The position numbers and the translations under genes were made by a program. This document shows, in pieces, positions 8,291 through 17,500 of a stretch of DNA of 64,000 nucleotides; position 1 is the first letter of the stretch, and every line of letters begins with the position of its first letter. The stretch spans positions 60,860 to 124,859 of the forward strand of contig CAYPNF010000024.1 of the NCBI GenBank assembly GCA_964411985.1. Direction: 5' to 3'. The DNA is from CAYPNF01 sp964411985 (GTDB taxonomy: Bacteria > Verrucomicrobiota > Verrucomicrobiia > Limisphaerales > J093). The notes beneath the pieces were generated by a model. It worked only from the letters and a program-made list of their open reading frames with translations, made no database searches and was not told the origin of the DNA.

Positions 8291-11200
8291 ATGATCAGAA
8301 TGAGCCAAATACCACAATCTTGCCCGCACTGCGGCCGCCCTGTACCGCAAGGGGCGCTGACGGGATTGTGCCCTGCTTGCCTGCTGGCCCAAGGGTCGGA
8401 CACCCATACGGGCGCTACCTCCTCGCGCCCACAGTTTTCTCCGCCTCCATTGGAGAAGTTGAGCGGACTGTTTCCGCAACTCCAAATCGTGCGCCTTATA
8501 GGAGCGGGTGGGATGGGCGCCGTCTACCAGGCGCGGCAGCCTGCCCTGGACCGATTCGTGGCCCTCAAGGTCCTGCCCGCGGGCTCGGCAGCGTCCCCGG
8601 GTTTTGAGGAGCGGTTCAACCGCGAGGCGCGGGCGCTCGCACGGCTGAACCATCCCAACATTGTCGCCGTATACGAGTTTGGCCGGGTCGGTGATCTCCT
8701 GTACTTCCTCATGGAGTTCGTGGACGGCGCGACTCTGCGGCAACTGGGGAAGACCAGCGGCCTGTCTACGCGCGAGGCACTCCAAATCATCCCGCAGATT
8801 TGTGATGCTCTCCAGTATGCCCACGACGAGGGAGTGGTCCACCGCGACATCAAACCAGAGAATGTTCTCGTGGACCGCAAGGGCCGTGTGAAGATCGCCG
8901 ACTTCGGTTTGGCGAAGATTCTGGATCTCCAGCCTGAAAGCGCGCGCCTGACTGTGGAGGGCCAGGTCATGGGCACGCCGCACTATATGGCGCCAGAACA
9001 GATCGAGCGGCCGCTGGCCGTCGATCATCGCGCCGACATCTACTCTCTTGGGGTCGTGCTCTACGAAATGCTGACCGGCGATTTGCCGCTGGGGAAATTC
9101 CCTCCCCCGTCCCGCAAGGTCCAGGTGGATGTCCGCTTTGATGAGGTGGTGCTGCGGGCCCTGGAGAACGACCCGGAGCAGCGTTATCAGAAGGCCAGTG
9201 AGGTCAAGTCGCGCGTAGAGACCATCGCGGGAACGCCGGCGCCATCCGCCGAGCGGGCCGGCCGAAAATACCGCATTGGGGCGGCGTTCGCCTTAGCGGT
9301 GGCGGCCTGGTGCGTGTTCCAGGTGGGATGGCTCAACCCCTGGCTGCGCGCGAAGTCGACCCAATCAACTCCCACCCAAGTCGCGTTGCGCGATCCGAGT
9401 TCGGGTGCGCTCGTGGCCATCCTGCCCCACGGCCGAAGCTTGGAACTATTCGCCGTTGCCAACACGGGAGAGTCCCCGAAGGCATGGTGGGCACCAGACG
9501 GTTCCCGCCTGACGAATACCAGCCTCGAGGTCCGAGGGCTCGCCAACCTCTCAGATAGGAATGCACGGACAGTGGACCTGGCGTTCCGCGTTGTCGGTGA
9601 GCCGCCCAAGCCGGGCTCGTCAGTGTTTGAATTTGACCCCGACACCGAACCGTCATTTGGCGGTACGGTGCTGGCGGCCGGCCGACCGATCCCCGGGGGG
9701 TGGTCGATGCGCGCCGTCTATTCCCCCGACTCCAAGACGGCGACGCTCGGATTCGGCTATCCCGAAGCCTGGCGAACGGTTCTTGCCCACGCTCCGGCTT
9801 CAGGGTCCACCTCGACGAGCCGGCAGCGCGGAGACCCTGGGTGGCCCACCAACCTCACGACCACGGAGCATGGGCTCTCGTTGCGCGTCGCCATCGTGGT
9901 GGGACCACACGCCTACTTGTCCAACGACGGCATGAGCCGAAATCAGGCCATCGTGCCTGGGCCGAATGCCAAGGAATGGCGGCTGCGCGCCGTGGTCGTC
10001 GACCTCGACGGCGTCGAACACGTCAGCGCTGAGCTGACCGAGGAGGTTCCGGAGCCGAGCGGGTGGACCTTCACGACTTGGACGTTCGCGTTCCCTGAGC
10101 TCCCCCTGGACCGCGTGAAGAAGATCCTCCTGCAGGCGCAACGAGTGCAGTGGGTGGAATTTCGCGATGTCGCCCTGGAGCCCCTGGCGACGGATATTGT
10201 GGCCACGCGGGATACGGTAAGTGGGGCACTCACGGCCACCCTTCCCGAGCGTGGCAACGTGGAGTTGCTCGCACTGGGCGAACCCGAAGCCGCTGCCCAC
10301 GGGTGGTGGACTTCCTCCGGAACCCCGATCGCGGACGCCACCTTTGAGGTCCGGGACATCTGCCCAGTAGACGGCGAGGATAACCGGCAGTTGGATGTGG
10401 TGTTCAGAGTTCCTGGGCACCCAGATGGTTCGCCGGTAGCAGCGTTCAGGTGTGAACAGGCGCTGCGCGAAGGGGCCGGTGGCGAGGCTCGGCGAAACGG
10501 GGTTCGCATGGAAGATGGATGGCCGTTACGACTGGCGTGGCCTACCAACCTTCAGACCGCCACCCTGCGAGCGGCCTTCGGAACGGGGGAATGGAAGACC
10601 CTCTCCCGACACGAACCATTCAGCGCCTCCACCATCTGGAATCGCGATGCAGCCAACCCTGACCTGGGTATTGGGATGCATGGCGCGGCGGACTCTCCGG
10701 ATGGCCTGCAGGTAACCTTCGTGCTTGGTAAAATAGATGAGAACTGGCGTGTCCGAATGGTTGCGGTGGACTCCAACGGGACCGAACACCCCTCCACGGT
10801 CACCACGGAATCCTCAACCGGCGTGGCGCGCCTCAAGACTTATCTATTCCCCGGTGTGGAACGTTCTGCGACCCGGGAAATCCGGGTCCAAGCTCAACGG
10901 TTGAGCTGGGTCCAGTTTCCCGAGGTACATCTTTTTCCAAACCAACCGGTCCCAGCTCCGGTCAGATCCCGTTTCGGACCTGCCCGGGAATTGAATCTGC
11001 GAGGGTTTCTCAATCTCGACAATGGTAAGACGGAAACTCTCGCCGCTGGAAGCACGGACCAAAGCAAAACAGCCAATGGCGAAGCCAAGTCGGCTTGGAT
11101 GCAGGAGCACGAGTTGCATGTCGAATCCCGCGCTCAGACCCTCGGGTTCGCAGGACTCCGCGTCGCTTACCTGGATCCGGCGGACTGGGAGAACCTAAGT

Positions 11201-11389
11201 CCTAGCCGACTGAACTACCTTTTGGGCGATCTCACAACGCTCCCGGCCCAGTTGGAGCCTCCGTCTAGGAGTTTGCCCGTCACCCTCGGGTTTCGCACCT
11301 CCGCGGGCACCAGCGGGATGCTCCAGGTGTTGAGTTATGCCGGGAGCGAGCCGGCTGCACGGATTCGCATCAAAACCATCGTCCGATGA
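8291..11389 (+). CDS. Membrane-anchored Ser/Thr protein kinase with N-terminal zinc ribbon and repeated ectodomain
   Basis: 1032 residues (an ATG at 8300 would drop three). Zinc ribbon Cys 11, 14, 27 and 30 (CPHCG, CPACL). A Hanks-type kinase domain spans about 66-320, with glycine loop GAGGMGAV (71-78), Lys93, HRD 184-186, DFG 204-206 and GTPHYMAPEQ. One membrane helix lies near 328-350 (IGAAFALAVAAWCVFQVGW). The C-terminal 680 residues are extracytoplasmic and contain two similar units (each starting with a SGAL.A.LP block and ending LLQAQRVQW/VQAQRLSW) plus a tail. All catalytic residues are present. It overlaps the following sigma factor gene by 4 bp (ATGA), so the two are translated together and probably act in one envelope-signalling pathway. 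Confidence 0.9.
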   Translation: MIRMSQIPQSCPHCGRPVPQGALTGLCPACLLAQGSDTHTGATSSRPQFSPPPLEKLSGLFPQLQIVRLIGAGGMGAVYQARQPALDRFVALKVLPAGSAASPGFEERFNREARALARLNHPNIVAVYEFGRVGDLLYFLMEFVDGATLRQLGKTSGLSTREALQIIPQICDALQYAHDEGVVHRDIKPENVLVDRKGRVKIADFGLAKILDLQPESARLTVEGQVMGTPHYMAPEQIERPLAVDHRADIYSLGVVLYEMLTGDLPLGKFPPPSRKVQVDVRFDEVVLRALENDPEQRYQKASEVKSRVETIAGTPAPSAERAGRKYRIGAAFALAVAAWCVFQVGWLNPWLRAKSTQSTPTQVALRDPSSGALVAILPHGRSLELFAVANTGESPKAWWAPDGSRLTNTSLEVRGLANLSDRNARTVDLAFRVVGEPPKPGSSVFEFDPDTEPSFGGTVLAAGRPIPGGWSMRAVYSPDSKTATLGFGYPEAWRTVLAHAPASGSTSTSRQRGDPGWPTNLTTTEHGLSLRVAIVVGPHAYLSNDGMSRNQAIVPGPNAKEWRLRAVVVDLDGVEHVSAELTEEVPEPSGWTFTTWTFAFPELPLDRVKKILLQAQRVQWVEFRDVALEPLATDIVATRDTVSGALTATLPERGNVELLALGEPEAAAHGWWTSSGTPIADATFEVRDICPVDGEDNRQLDVVFRVPGHPDGSPVAAFRCEQALREGAGGEARRNGVRMEDGWPLRLAWPTNLQTATLRAAFGTGEWKTLSRHEPFSASTIWNRDAANPDLGIGMHGAADSPDGLQVTFVLGKIDENWRVRMVAVDSNGTEHPSTVTTESSTGVARLKTYLFPGVERSATREIRVQAQRLSWVQFPEVHLFPNQPVPAPVRSRFGPARELNLRGFLNLDNGKTETLAAGSTDQSKTANGEAKSAWMQEHELHVESRAQTLGFAGLRVAYLDPADWENLSPSRLNYLLGDLTTLPAQLEPPSRSLPVTLGFRTSAGTSGMLQVLSYAGSEPAARIRIKTIVR

Positions 11390-12132
11390 CCCCTACCCCT
11401 GAAACACCCGTGTCTCCGGCCACAGATCACTTTGTGACTACCCGCTGGACGGTGGTCCTGCAAGCAGGCCGCAGGTCTTCGCCCGATGCCGATCGGGCGT
11501 TGGCCGAGCTCTGCCAGGCTTATTGGTACCCTCTCTACGCGTTCGTCCGACGCCGGTGTCAGTCACGCGAGGATGCGGAGGATCTGACCCAGTCCTTCTT
11601 CGCGGTGCTGTTGGCCAAGAACTACCTCGAGGGGCTGCAGGCCGACCACGGGCGTTTTCGGGCCTTCCTGCTCGCGGCTCTGAAACATTTCCTCGCCAAC
11701 GAATGGGACAAGGTGGGCCGCCAAAAACGCGGCGGCGGCGTCGCCCACGTGTCGCTCGACTGGCAGGACGCCGAGACGCGCTTTCATCTCGAGCCCGCGG
11801 GGATCTCGAGTCCGGACCTCGCATTCGATCGTGCGTGGGCACTTGCCTTGCTGGAAAGGGTCATCAGCCGACTGCGCGAGGAATGCGTCGCCGAGGGCAA
11901 AGGCCAGCTTTTTGAGCAGGCCAAAGGGTATCTCATGGTAGGCGAGTCCTCCATTCCGTACGCTCAAGCTGCACAGAACCTCGGGCTGGAGGAGGGAGGG
12001 GTGCGCGTAGCCGTGCACCGCCTGCGCAAACGTTACCGGGCGTTGCTCCGCGAGGAGATCACCCAAACCCTGGCTGACCCTGCCCAGGCCGAGGACGAAC
12101 TTCGTTCGCTCCGTGCGGTGCTCTCCACCTGA
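11386..12132 (+). CDS. ECF-like sigma-70 family factor paired with the kinase
   Basis: 248 residues. The region 2 block runs AYWYPLYAFVRRRCQSREDAEDLTQSFF (about 46-73) with the DAEDLTQ core recognition motif. Region 4 with its helix-turn-helix is near 188-225 (YAQAAQNLGLEEGG, VRVAVHRLRKRYR). It belongs to the ECF-like family common in Verrucomicrobiota and Planctomycetota, often encoded beside Ser/Thr kinases. The ATG overlaps the kinase stop, so expression is coupled. No anti-sigma factor gene is adjacent, which suggests that the kinase may control the factor; this is inference. A close paralogue lies at 60798-61547. Confidence 0.9.
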   Translation: MTPTPETPVSPATDHFVTTRWTVVLQAGRRSSPDADRALAELCQAYWYPLYAFVRRRCQSREDAEDLTQSFFAVLLAKNYLEGLQADHGRFRAFLLAALKHFLANEWDKVGRQKRGGGVAHVSLDWQDAETRFHLEPAGISSPDLAFDRAWALALLERVISRLREECVAEGKGQLFEQAKGYLMVGESSIPYAQAAQNLGLEEGGVRVAVHRLRKRYRALLREEITQTLADPAQAEDELRSLRAVLST

Positions 12133-12189
12133 GAGGCTCTCCCGCCCCCCGTCGTCGACACTGGGAAAGCAACAACTCCGCAATCAGGA

Positions 12190-12852
12190 TTAGGGAACCA
12201 CCTGAGCCGCCTGTACTGTTGGAACGGGCCTGGCATCCGACACGACTTCCAGCATCGCTTTCGAGAGCCGGCTGAATCCCGTGCGCGCATGCCCGGTTGG
12301 CGCGAAACAGCCGAAGAATCCTGCGGGTGTTAGTGGAAGTCCCTGGCGTTTGTCCAGAAGTGCGGCCACTCGGTGCCCACTCATCGAATCCACTGCTTCC
12401 ATCTCCACGGACACCGCGCCCATGTCGAAGGGCAGATAGGCGGCGGCGGTGGTGACCAAGTTGATAACCGGTGAGGATTTGTTGATGTCGTTGACGGTCA
12501 TGCGGAGGCGGACCACGCCCACTCCTGGCGCCGATACAATCGCGTATTTGGAAATGAATACCTTACGGGCGCGGTCGGCGAGGTTCTCGGCCAGTTTCGC
12601 CTGTTTCTTGGGGGTGAGCTTGGTCGCAGCCTTGGCCTGGAAGGAAACGGGTTCGATGATCACCGCGTGGTAGTCGGTGGCGGCGGTCGCATCGCGGTAA
12701 ACCAAAGTCTTCCCGCCGGGTTGGGTGGGCTTCATCCCGTCGTAACTGCCCAGGAAACCGCTGGGTTTGGTGTTGACGCTGGCGCATCCCACGAAACCCA
12801 CGGCAACGAGGGCAAGGAGTGCAGTGTTCAAGACTCGGACTGTCGTTTTCAT
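12190..12852 (-). CDS. Lipoprotein, DUF3313-like
   Basis: 220 residues from the ATG at 12852 (AGAAAG lies 6 nt upstream); an in-frame TTG at 12873 is less likely. A lipoprotein signal peptide ends in VAVGFVGCA, so Cys is the lipidated residue. The mature protein contains GFLGSYDGMKP and LVYRDATAATDYHAVIIEP, which resemble the DUF3313 family of exported lipoproteins. A later Gly/Ala-rich stretch mentions no catalytic motif. The function is unknown. It is divergent from an AraC-type regulator gene with a 150-bp spacer, and so may be its target. Confidence 0.75.
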   Translation of the reverse strand: MKTTVRVLNTALLALVAVGFVGCASVNTKPSGFLGSYDGMKPTQPGGKTLVYRDATAATDYHAVIIEPVSFQAKAATKLTPKKQAKLAENLADRARKVFISKYAIVSAPGVGVVRLRMTVNDINKSSPVINLVTTAAAYLPFDMGAVSVEMEAVDSMSGHRVAALLDKRQGLPLTPAGFFGCFAPTGHARTGFSRLSKAMLEVVSDARPVPTVQAAQVVP

Positions 12853-13004
12853 TGTATGCTTTCTGCTGTTCAATTTCTGGTTTTAGTGTCGTGCCAAGTC
12901 ACCTTGATCCAACGCGACCAGATTAGCGTTTCAGTGGATTCAGAAGTATGGCCGATGACGCCAAAGACTTGGCATTTCGTGCCAGCGCTTGGTAGGTTTG
13001 CGGC

Positions 13005-14129
13005 GTGGCGATGTTGAATGCGCAGGGTCGGTTGAATCTGGCTCAAATCCGCGCGGTGCTGACCGCGGCCAAATCGGTTGGAGTCAACGCCGATGTCATG
13101 CTCGCACGCCTCGGCCTGGATCCAAGGATCATGACGGAGCCGGATGTGCGGGTACCGCTCGACACGATGCGCCAGCTCTGGCACGAGTTGCTCAGAGAAA
13201 CGGCACGTCCCGACTTGGCGCTCCAACTCTCAAGCGGGGTGCATCCATCCGCCTATGGAGTGTTGGGCAATCTGGTGATGACGTGCGCCAACTTGGGCGA
13301 GAGTCTGGCGATGCTGCAACGGTATTTTGGCCTGTTGACGGATGACGGCCTGTTCGAAGTGCACCGCTCGAAGGGCACTGTTCGCCTTGTGCTCACGCTA
13401 GCGCCGGTCGAGGATCAACTCGTCTGGCGATGTGCCGTAGAGTGGTCGGTCGGGAGTCTCCTGGCCTGCTTCCGCGCACTCACCGCCGAACCGCTTCGAC
13501 CCTTGGCCGTGGAACTTCAGCACGCTGCGCCGGAATATGCGGCGTCCTACCGCGAGGTGTTCCAATGCCCCGTCCGTTTCGGCACTCCGCAAACCACCTT
13601 GATCCTGCACGAAAGCGAATTAGCCCGACCGCTGCGTAGCGCGGATCGCAGCCTGCAACCGCTGCTGCAGGAGCGGGCCGAGGTTCAAAGTCGGGCGCAC
13701 CGCGAATCAGTCAGTATGGCTGAGCGCGTCAGGGTCTTCCTGAGGACAGGCAAGCCTGGACGGACTCCAAATGTCCGCGAGGCGGCTCAGTCCCTTGGGG
13801 TGAGTGTGCGAACCTTGGCGCGACGCCTGGCCGCCGAAGAAAGCTCCTTTCAAATCTTGCTCGACGCCCATCGCCGACAGCTTTGCTGCCGGATGCTCAG
13901 CCAACTGGCCTACACCATCGAAGAAATCGCCCTCGTGGCGGGCTACTCGGAGCTAAGCACCTTCCATCGTGCCTTCAAACGTTGGACCCGCAAGACTCCA
14001 GCCCGCTTCCGTCTCGAAGCCATCGACAAGAGAGGGGACCAAGGTGACGCCGTGCACAGGTTCGCCGAAGACGGTCGAATCGGGAATACCCGTGTAGTTG
14101 AGCAACAGACTCCAAGCCTGGGGGGGTGA
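13005..14129 (+). CDS. AraC-family transcriptional regulator (Arabinose_bd/OruR type)
   Basis: 374 residues from a GTG at 13005 (an ATG follows at 13011). The N-terminal 200 residues match the ligand-binding domain of OruR/ArgR-type regulators (ALQLSSGVHPSAYGVLGNLVMTCANLGESL). The C-terminal AraC DNA-binding domain carries two helix-turn-helix segments (VREAAQSLGVSVRTLARRLA and IEEIALVAGYSELSTFHRAFKRW). The domain should end near TPARFR. The last 30 or so residues are an unusual tail that overlaps the antisense remnant of another gene, so the stop codon may be displaced. Probable target: the divergent lipoprotein. Confidence 0.85.
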   Translation: MAMLNAQGRLNLAQIRAVLTAAKSVGVNADVMLARLGLDPRIMTEPDVRVPLDTMRQLWHELLRETARPDLALQLSSGVHPSAYGVLGNLVMTCANLGESLAMLQRYFGLLTDDGLFEVHRSKGTVRLVLTLAPVEDQLVWRCAVEWSVGSLLACFRALTAEPLRPLAVELQHAAPEYAASYREVFQCPVRFGTPQTTLILHESELARPLRSADRSLQPLLQERAEVQSRAHRESVSMAERVRVFLRTGKPGRTPNVREAAQSLGVSVRTLARRLAAEESSFQILLDAHRRQLCCRMLSQLAYTIEEIALVAGYSELSTFHRAFKRWTRKTPARFRLEAIDKRGDQGDAVHRFAEDGRIGNTRVVEQQTPSLGG

Positions 14130-14445
14130 AGCATCCGGTGGTAGTTCAGCGCATTGGGGTCAAAGAATACCGTGTAGCCGTCGAGCGACTCGAAAACCGC
14201 GTGGAACTCGTCTCCCTGCCCCCAAAGCTCGAGGAGGCTGCCATCGGGACGAGTGGAGACACTCTCCGGGCAAACGGAGCTCCGTGGAGAAAACCAACCA
14301 CCCCCAGAATCACAAGGAGCCAGAGGCACCGCCATTCGCTCCAGGGCCTTCGGAGCCCCCGTTTGCAGCCCCGCAACGGCGGTTCGGCTGCCCAGATGGA
14401 CCTCATGCCACTCAGCAAGTCCTTTCGGGCGTGAAGGCCAACCAA
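14130..14445 (-). pseudogene. Frameshifted N-terminal remnant of an M6-like metalloprotease gene
   Basis: On the minus strand one frame encodes a signal peptide (CLWLLVILGVVGFLHGAPFA, about 14290-14350). Immediately downstream, another frame encodes TRPDGSLLELWGQGDEFHAV and then FESLDGYTVFFDPNALNYH (about 14140-14265). The order 'signal peptide ending in GAPF, then PDG..LEL.G.GDEFH...E..DGYTV' is the standard start of secreted M6 (immune inhibitor A-like) proteases. A frameshift near 14260-14280 separates the two parts. The protease domain itself is missing, because the remnant runs into the end of the AraC gene. Identification is by motif only. Confidence 0.5.
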
Positions 14446-14537
14446 AGACCATCCTCTCGAGGGTCAACCCCGATTGTCATACGTCCCACTTCCCTTCCCC
14501 AAGTTCAATCACCAACGCTTAGTCGTCGACTTCTGGA

Positions 14538-14566
14538 TCGCCAAAGTACATCAGGGCATTTATACT
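14538..14566 (+). promoter_or_regulatory. Promoter close to the FG-GAP protein start
   Basis: -35 TCGCCA (14538-14543), 17-bp spacer, -10 TATACT (14561-14566). The predicted start near 14573 is at or just before the ATG at 14575, implying a leaderless mRNA. Confidence 0.45.
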
Positions 14567-14574
14567 CTGCGCGC

Positions 14575-17500
14575 ATGTTTGGCCGTGCACCCTCGACGGA
14601 CTCGTCGCTGACCTGGATCTGGCTGGCGTTCAGCTTGGTTCTTCCGTCGCAGGCTACTGGGAACGAAGCTGCCGGTGGCACAGCGTCAAATCCGCCAGTG
14701 CCAGTTGCATCGACGCTGAAGGACGCGCTACAGAGCTTCCGTCTACCGCTCGCTCCTGCCTCCACCGCGTCACCCAACTTGTTTGAGGGACTTCCGCCAA
14801 GCTCCACCGGTGTGGATCTGGTCCATGAGTTCCCGACCAACGCCCCTTTCGACATGCTGATCGATCAAGGCGCCGGCGCCGGGGTGTGCATCGGGGATTA
14901 TGATGGTGACGGTTGGCCAGACCTCTTCGTGACCCATTATGATCGCGGTAATCGACTCTACCGCAACCTCGGCAACTTTCGGTTCACCAATGTGACGGAG
15001 CGAGCGGGCGTGGCCGGGCTGGGTCGATGGTCCACGGGAGCGACCTTCGTGGACATCGATAACGACGACGATCTAGACCTGTTTGTGTGCGTGTTCAACG
15101 CCCCCAACCTTCTCTACATCAACCAAGGCGACGGCACGTTCACAGAACAGGCGCATGCCTGGGGACTCGCTTTCAAGGGGGCCAGCGTCATGATTGCCTT
15201 TTGCGATTATGACCTCGACGGGCTTTTGGATGCTTACCTGGTCACGCACCGCCTGAATGTCGCCACCGGCCATACCCTTCCTCGCACCGCGAAGGAGGCG
15301 ATGAACCGTGGAATCATCCGGGTCAGCCAAACCGGGCAGGTCAGCGTAGACCCTCGGTACCAGGAATTGTTTAACACGATGGACAAGGGAAACGGCCGCA
15401 ACGAGTTGATCATCGCAGGCCAGCAGGATTACCTGTATCACAACCAGGGGAGCCGGACTTTCGCCGTGTCCAATGTGACGGCGCGGATCACCGGGCGCGA
15501 CATTGGACTGGCGGCCACCTGGTGGGACTTCAATGACGATGGGAGGCCAGATCTCTATGTGAGCAACGATTACCGGGGACCAGATCGGCTGTTTCGCAAT
15601 GAAGGAAACGGGGTGTTTACGGATGTCGCTGGCGAGTCCCTACCGCATGTTCCCTGGTCCTCGATGGGTGCCGATGTCGCAGATATCAACAATGATGGCC
15701 ACATGGATCTCCTCGCCGCCGACATGGCGGGCTCCACCCACTATCGGCGTCAGATCAATATGATCCATCTCGAGAAAGACCGCTGGTTCCTCGAGACCGC
15801 CGTTCCCCGGCAATACCCCCGCAATGCGCTCTACCTGGGCACCGGCACCGCGCAGGTCATGGAAGTGGCGCACCTCACCGGCTTGGCAAACACCGACTGG
15901 ACCTGGTCTCCCACATTTGCCGACCTCGACAACGATGGCTGGATCGACCTGTTTCTCACGACGGGCATGTCGCGTGACTTTGTCAACGACGACCTCACAA
16001 CGATCCACCGGGAACGCGGCAGTACGTGGCGCAACGCCCCAGTCCTCCGGCAGCCGAACCTGGCCTTTCGCAACCTGGGCGATCTTCAGTTCAAAGAGAC
16101 AGGTCACGATTGGGGCTTAGATCACGTCTCGGCCAGTTTCGGTGCTGCTTTTGCCGACCTGGATCGTGACGGGGACCTGGACCTGGTCGTCGCCAATTTT
16201 GGTGAGGCGGTGTCGGTGTATCGAAACACCGGTAGCGCCGCCCACCGGGTGCTGATTCGCCTGCGAGGCACACGCAGCAACACTTGGGGAATCGGCGCAA
16301 CAGTAAAGATCATCACAACCTCCGGGACGCAAACCCGCTGTCTCGGTCTTGCGAATGGTTTCGCCTCCAGCAACGAGCCTCTCCTGCATTTTGGGCTGGG
16401 CTCTCAACCGAAGCTGCATTCCCTGACTGTGGACTGGCCGAGCGGGATGCACCAGTCGTTTACCAACCTCGAGGCCGACCTGTTCTACACTATCAAGGAA
16501 CCCCCGGGCGACCCCCGCCGGCCGCCACCTCAGGCCGAGGCTACAACTGGCGTTGTGCGTATGGCAGGGCTTGCTGCCCTCCGACACCAGGAGCGCCCGT
16601 TTGACGATTTCCAGCGCGAGCCGCTCCTCCCCTGGAAGCTGTCCCAAATGGGCCCAGGACTGGCCGTGGGGGACGTTGATGGAGATGGTTTGGAGGACCT
16701 TTTTCTGGCGGGTGCAGCGGGCCAAAGCGGCATGCTGGCTCTCCACGATACCTCAGGCCGCTTCCGCTTGTCCGCTCAGTCCAGCTTCGATGCGGACAAA
16801 GCCTGCGAAGACATGGGGGCGTGTTTCGTCGACGTCGACGGTGATGGCGATCTGGACTTGTACGTCGTCTCCGGCGGCGTTGAAGGTGAGGCCGGCAGCG
16901 GCATCCTGCAGGACCGCCTCTACATGAACGAAGGCCAGGGACGCTTCAGCCGCGCAGCTCAAGGCGCGTTGCCCGAGGAACGCGATGCGGGTAGCGCAGT
17001 GGTGGCGGCGGACTTCGATCGCGACGGTGACCTGGACCTCTTTGTTGGTGGAGCTTCCATCCCTGGCGCCTACCCCATGCCCGCCCGCAGCCATCTGCTC
17101 ATCAACCATCAGGGCAGGTTCACCGACCGGATCCAGGGGATCGCACCTGGTCTGGAGCAAATTGGCGTGGTAACCAGCGCGCTTTGGTCGGATGTGAACG
17201 GCGACGGGTGGCTGGACTTGCTGGTGACCCTCCATTGGGACTCCGTCAAAGTGTTCCTGAACCACCGTGGCCGACTGGAAGATCACACCCGAGCAACGGG
17301 GCTGTCCGAACTTCGGGGCTGGTGGAACGGCATCGCCGCAGGCGACCTCGACGAAGACGGAGACATGGACTACGTGGTGTCGAATTTCGGTCTGAATACC
17401 CCGTATGCAGCCACCCCCCAACATCCCGCACGTCTCTATTTCGGCCCATTCGACGACGGCGGCTCCAGCCACCTGATCGAGGCCTATTACGAACGCGGTG

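Noticed and set aside
14098..14574. N-terminal extension of the FG-GAP protein frame
   Set aside because: The 159 upstream codons overlap the M6 remnant and the AraC tail; the signal peptide and promoter place the start at 14575.
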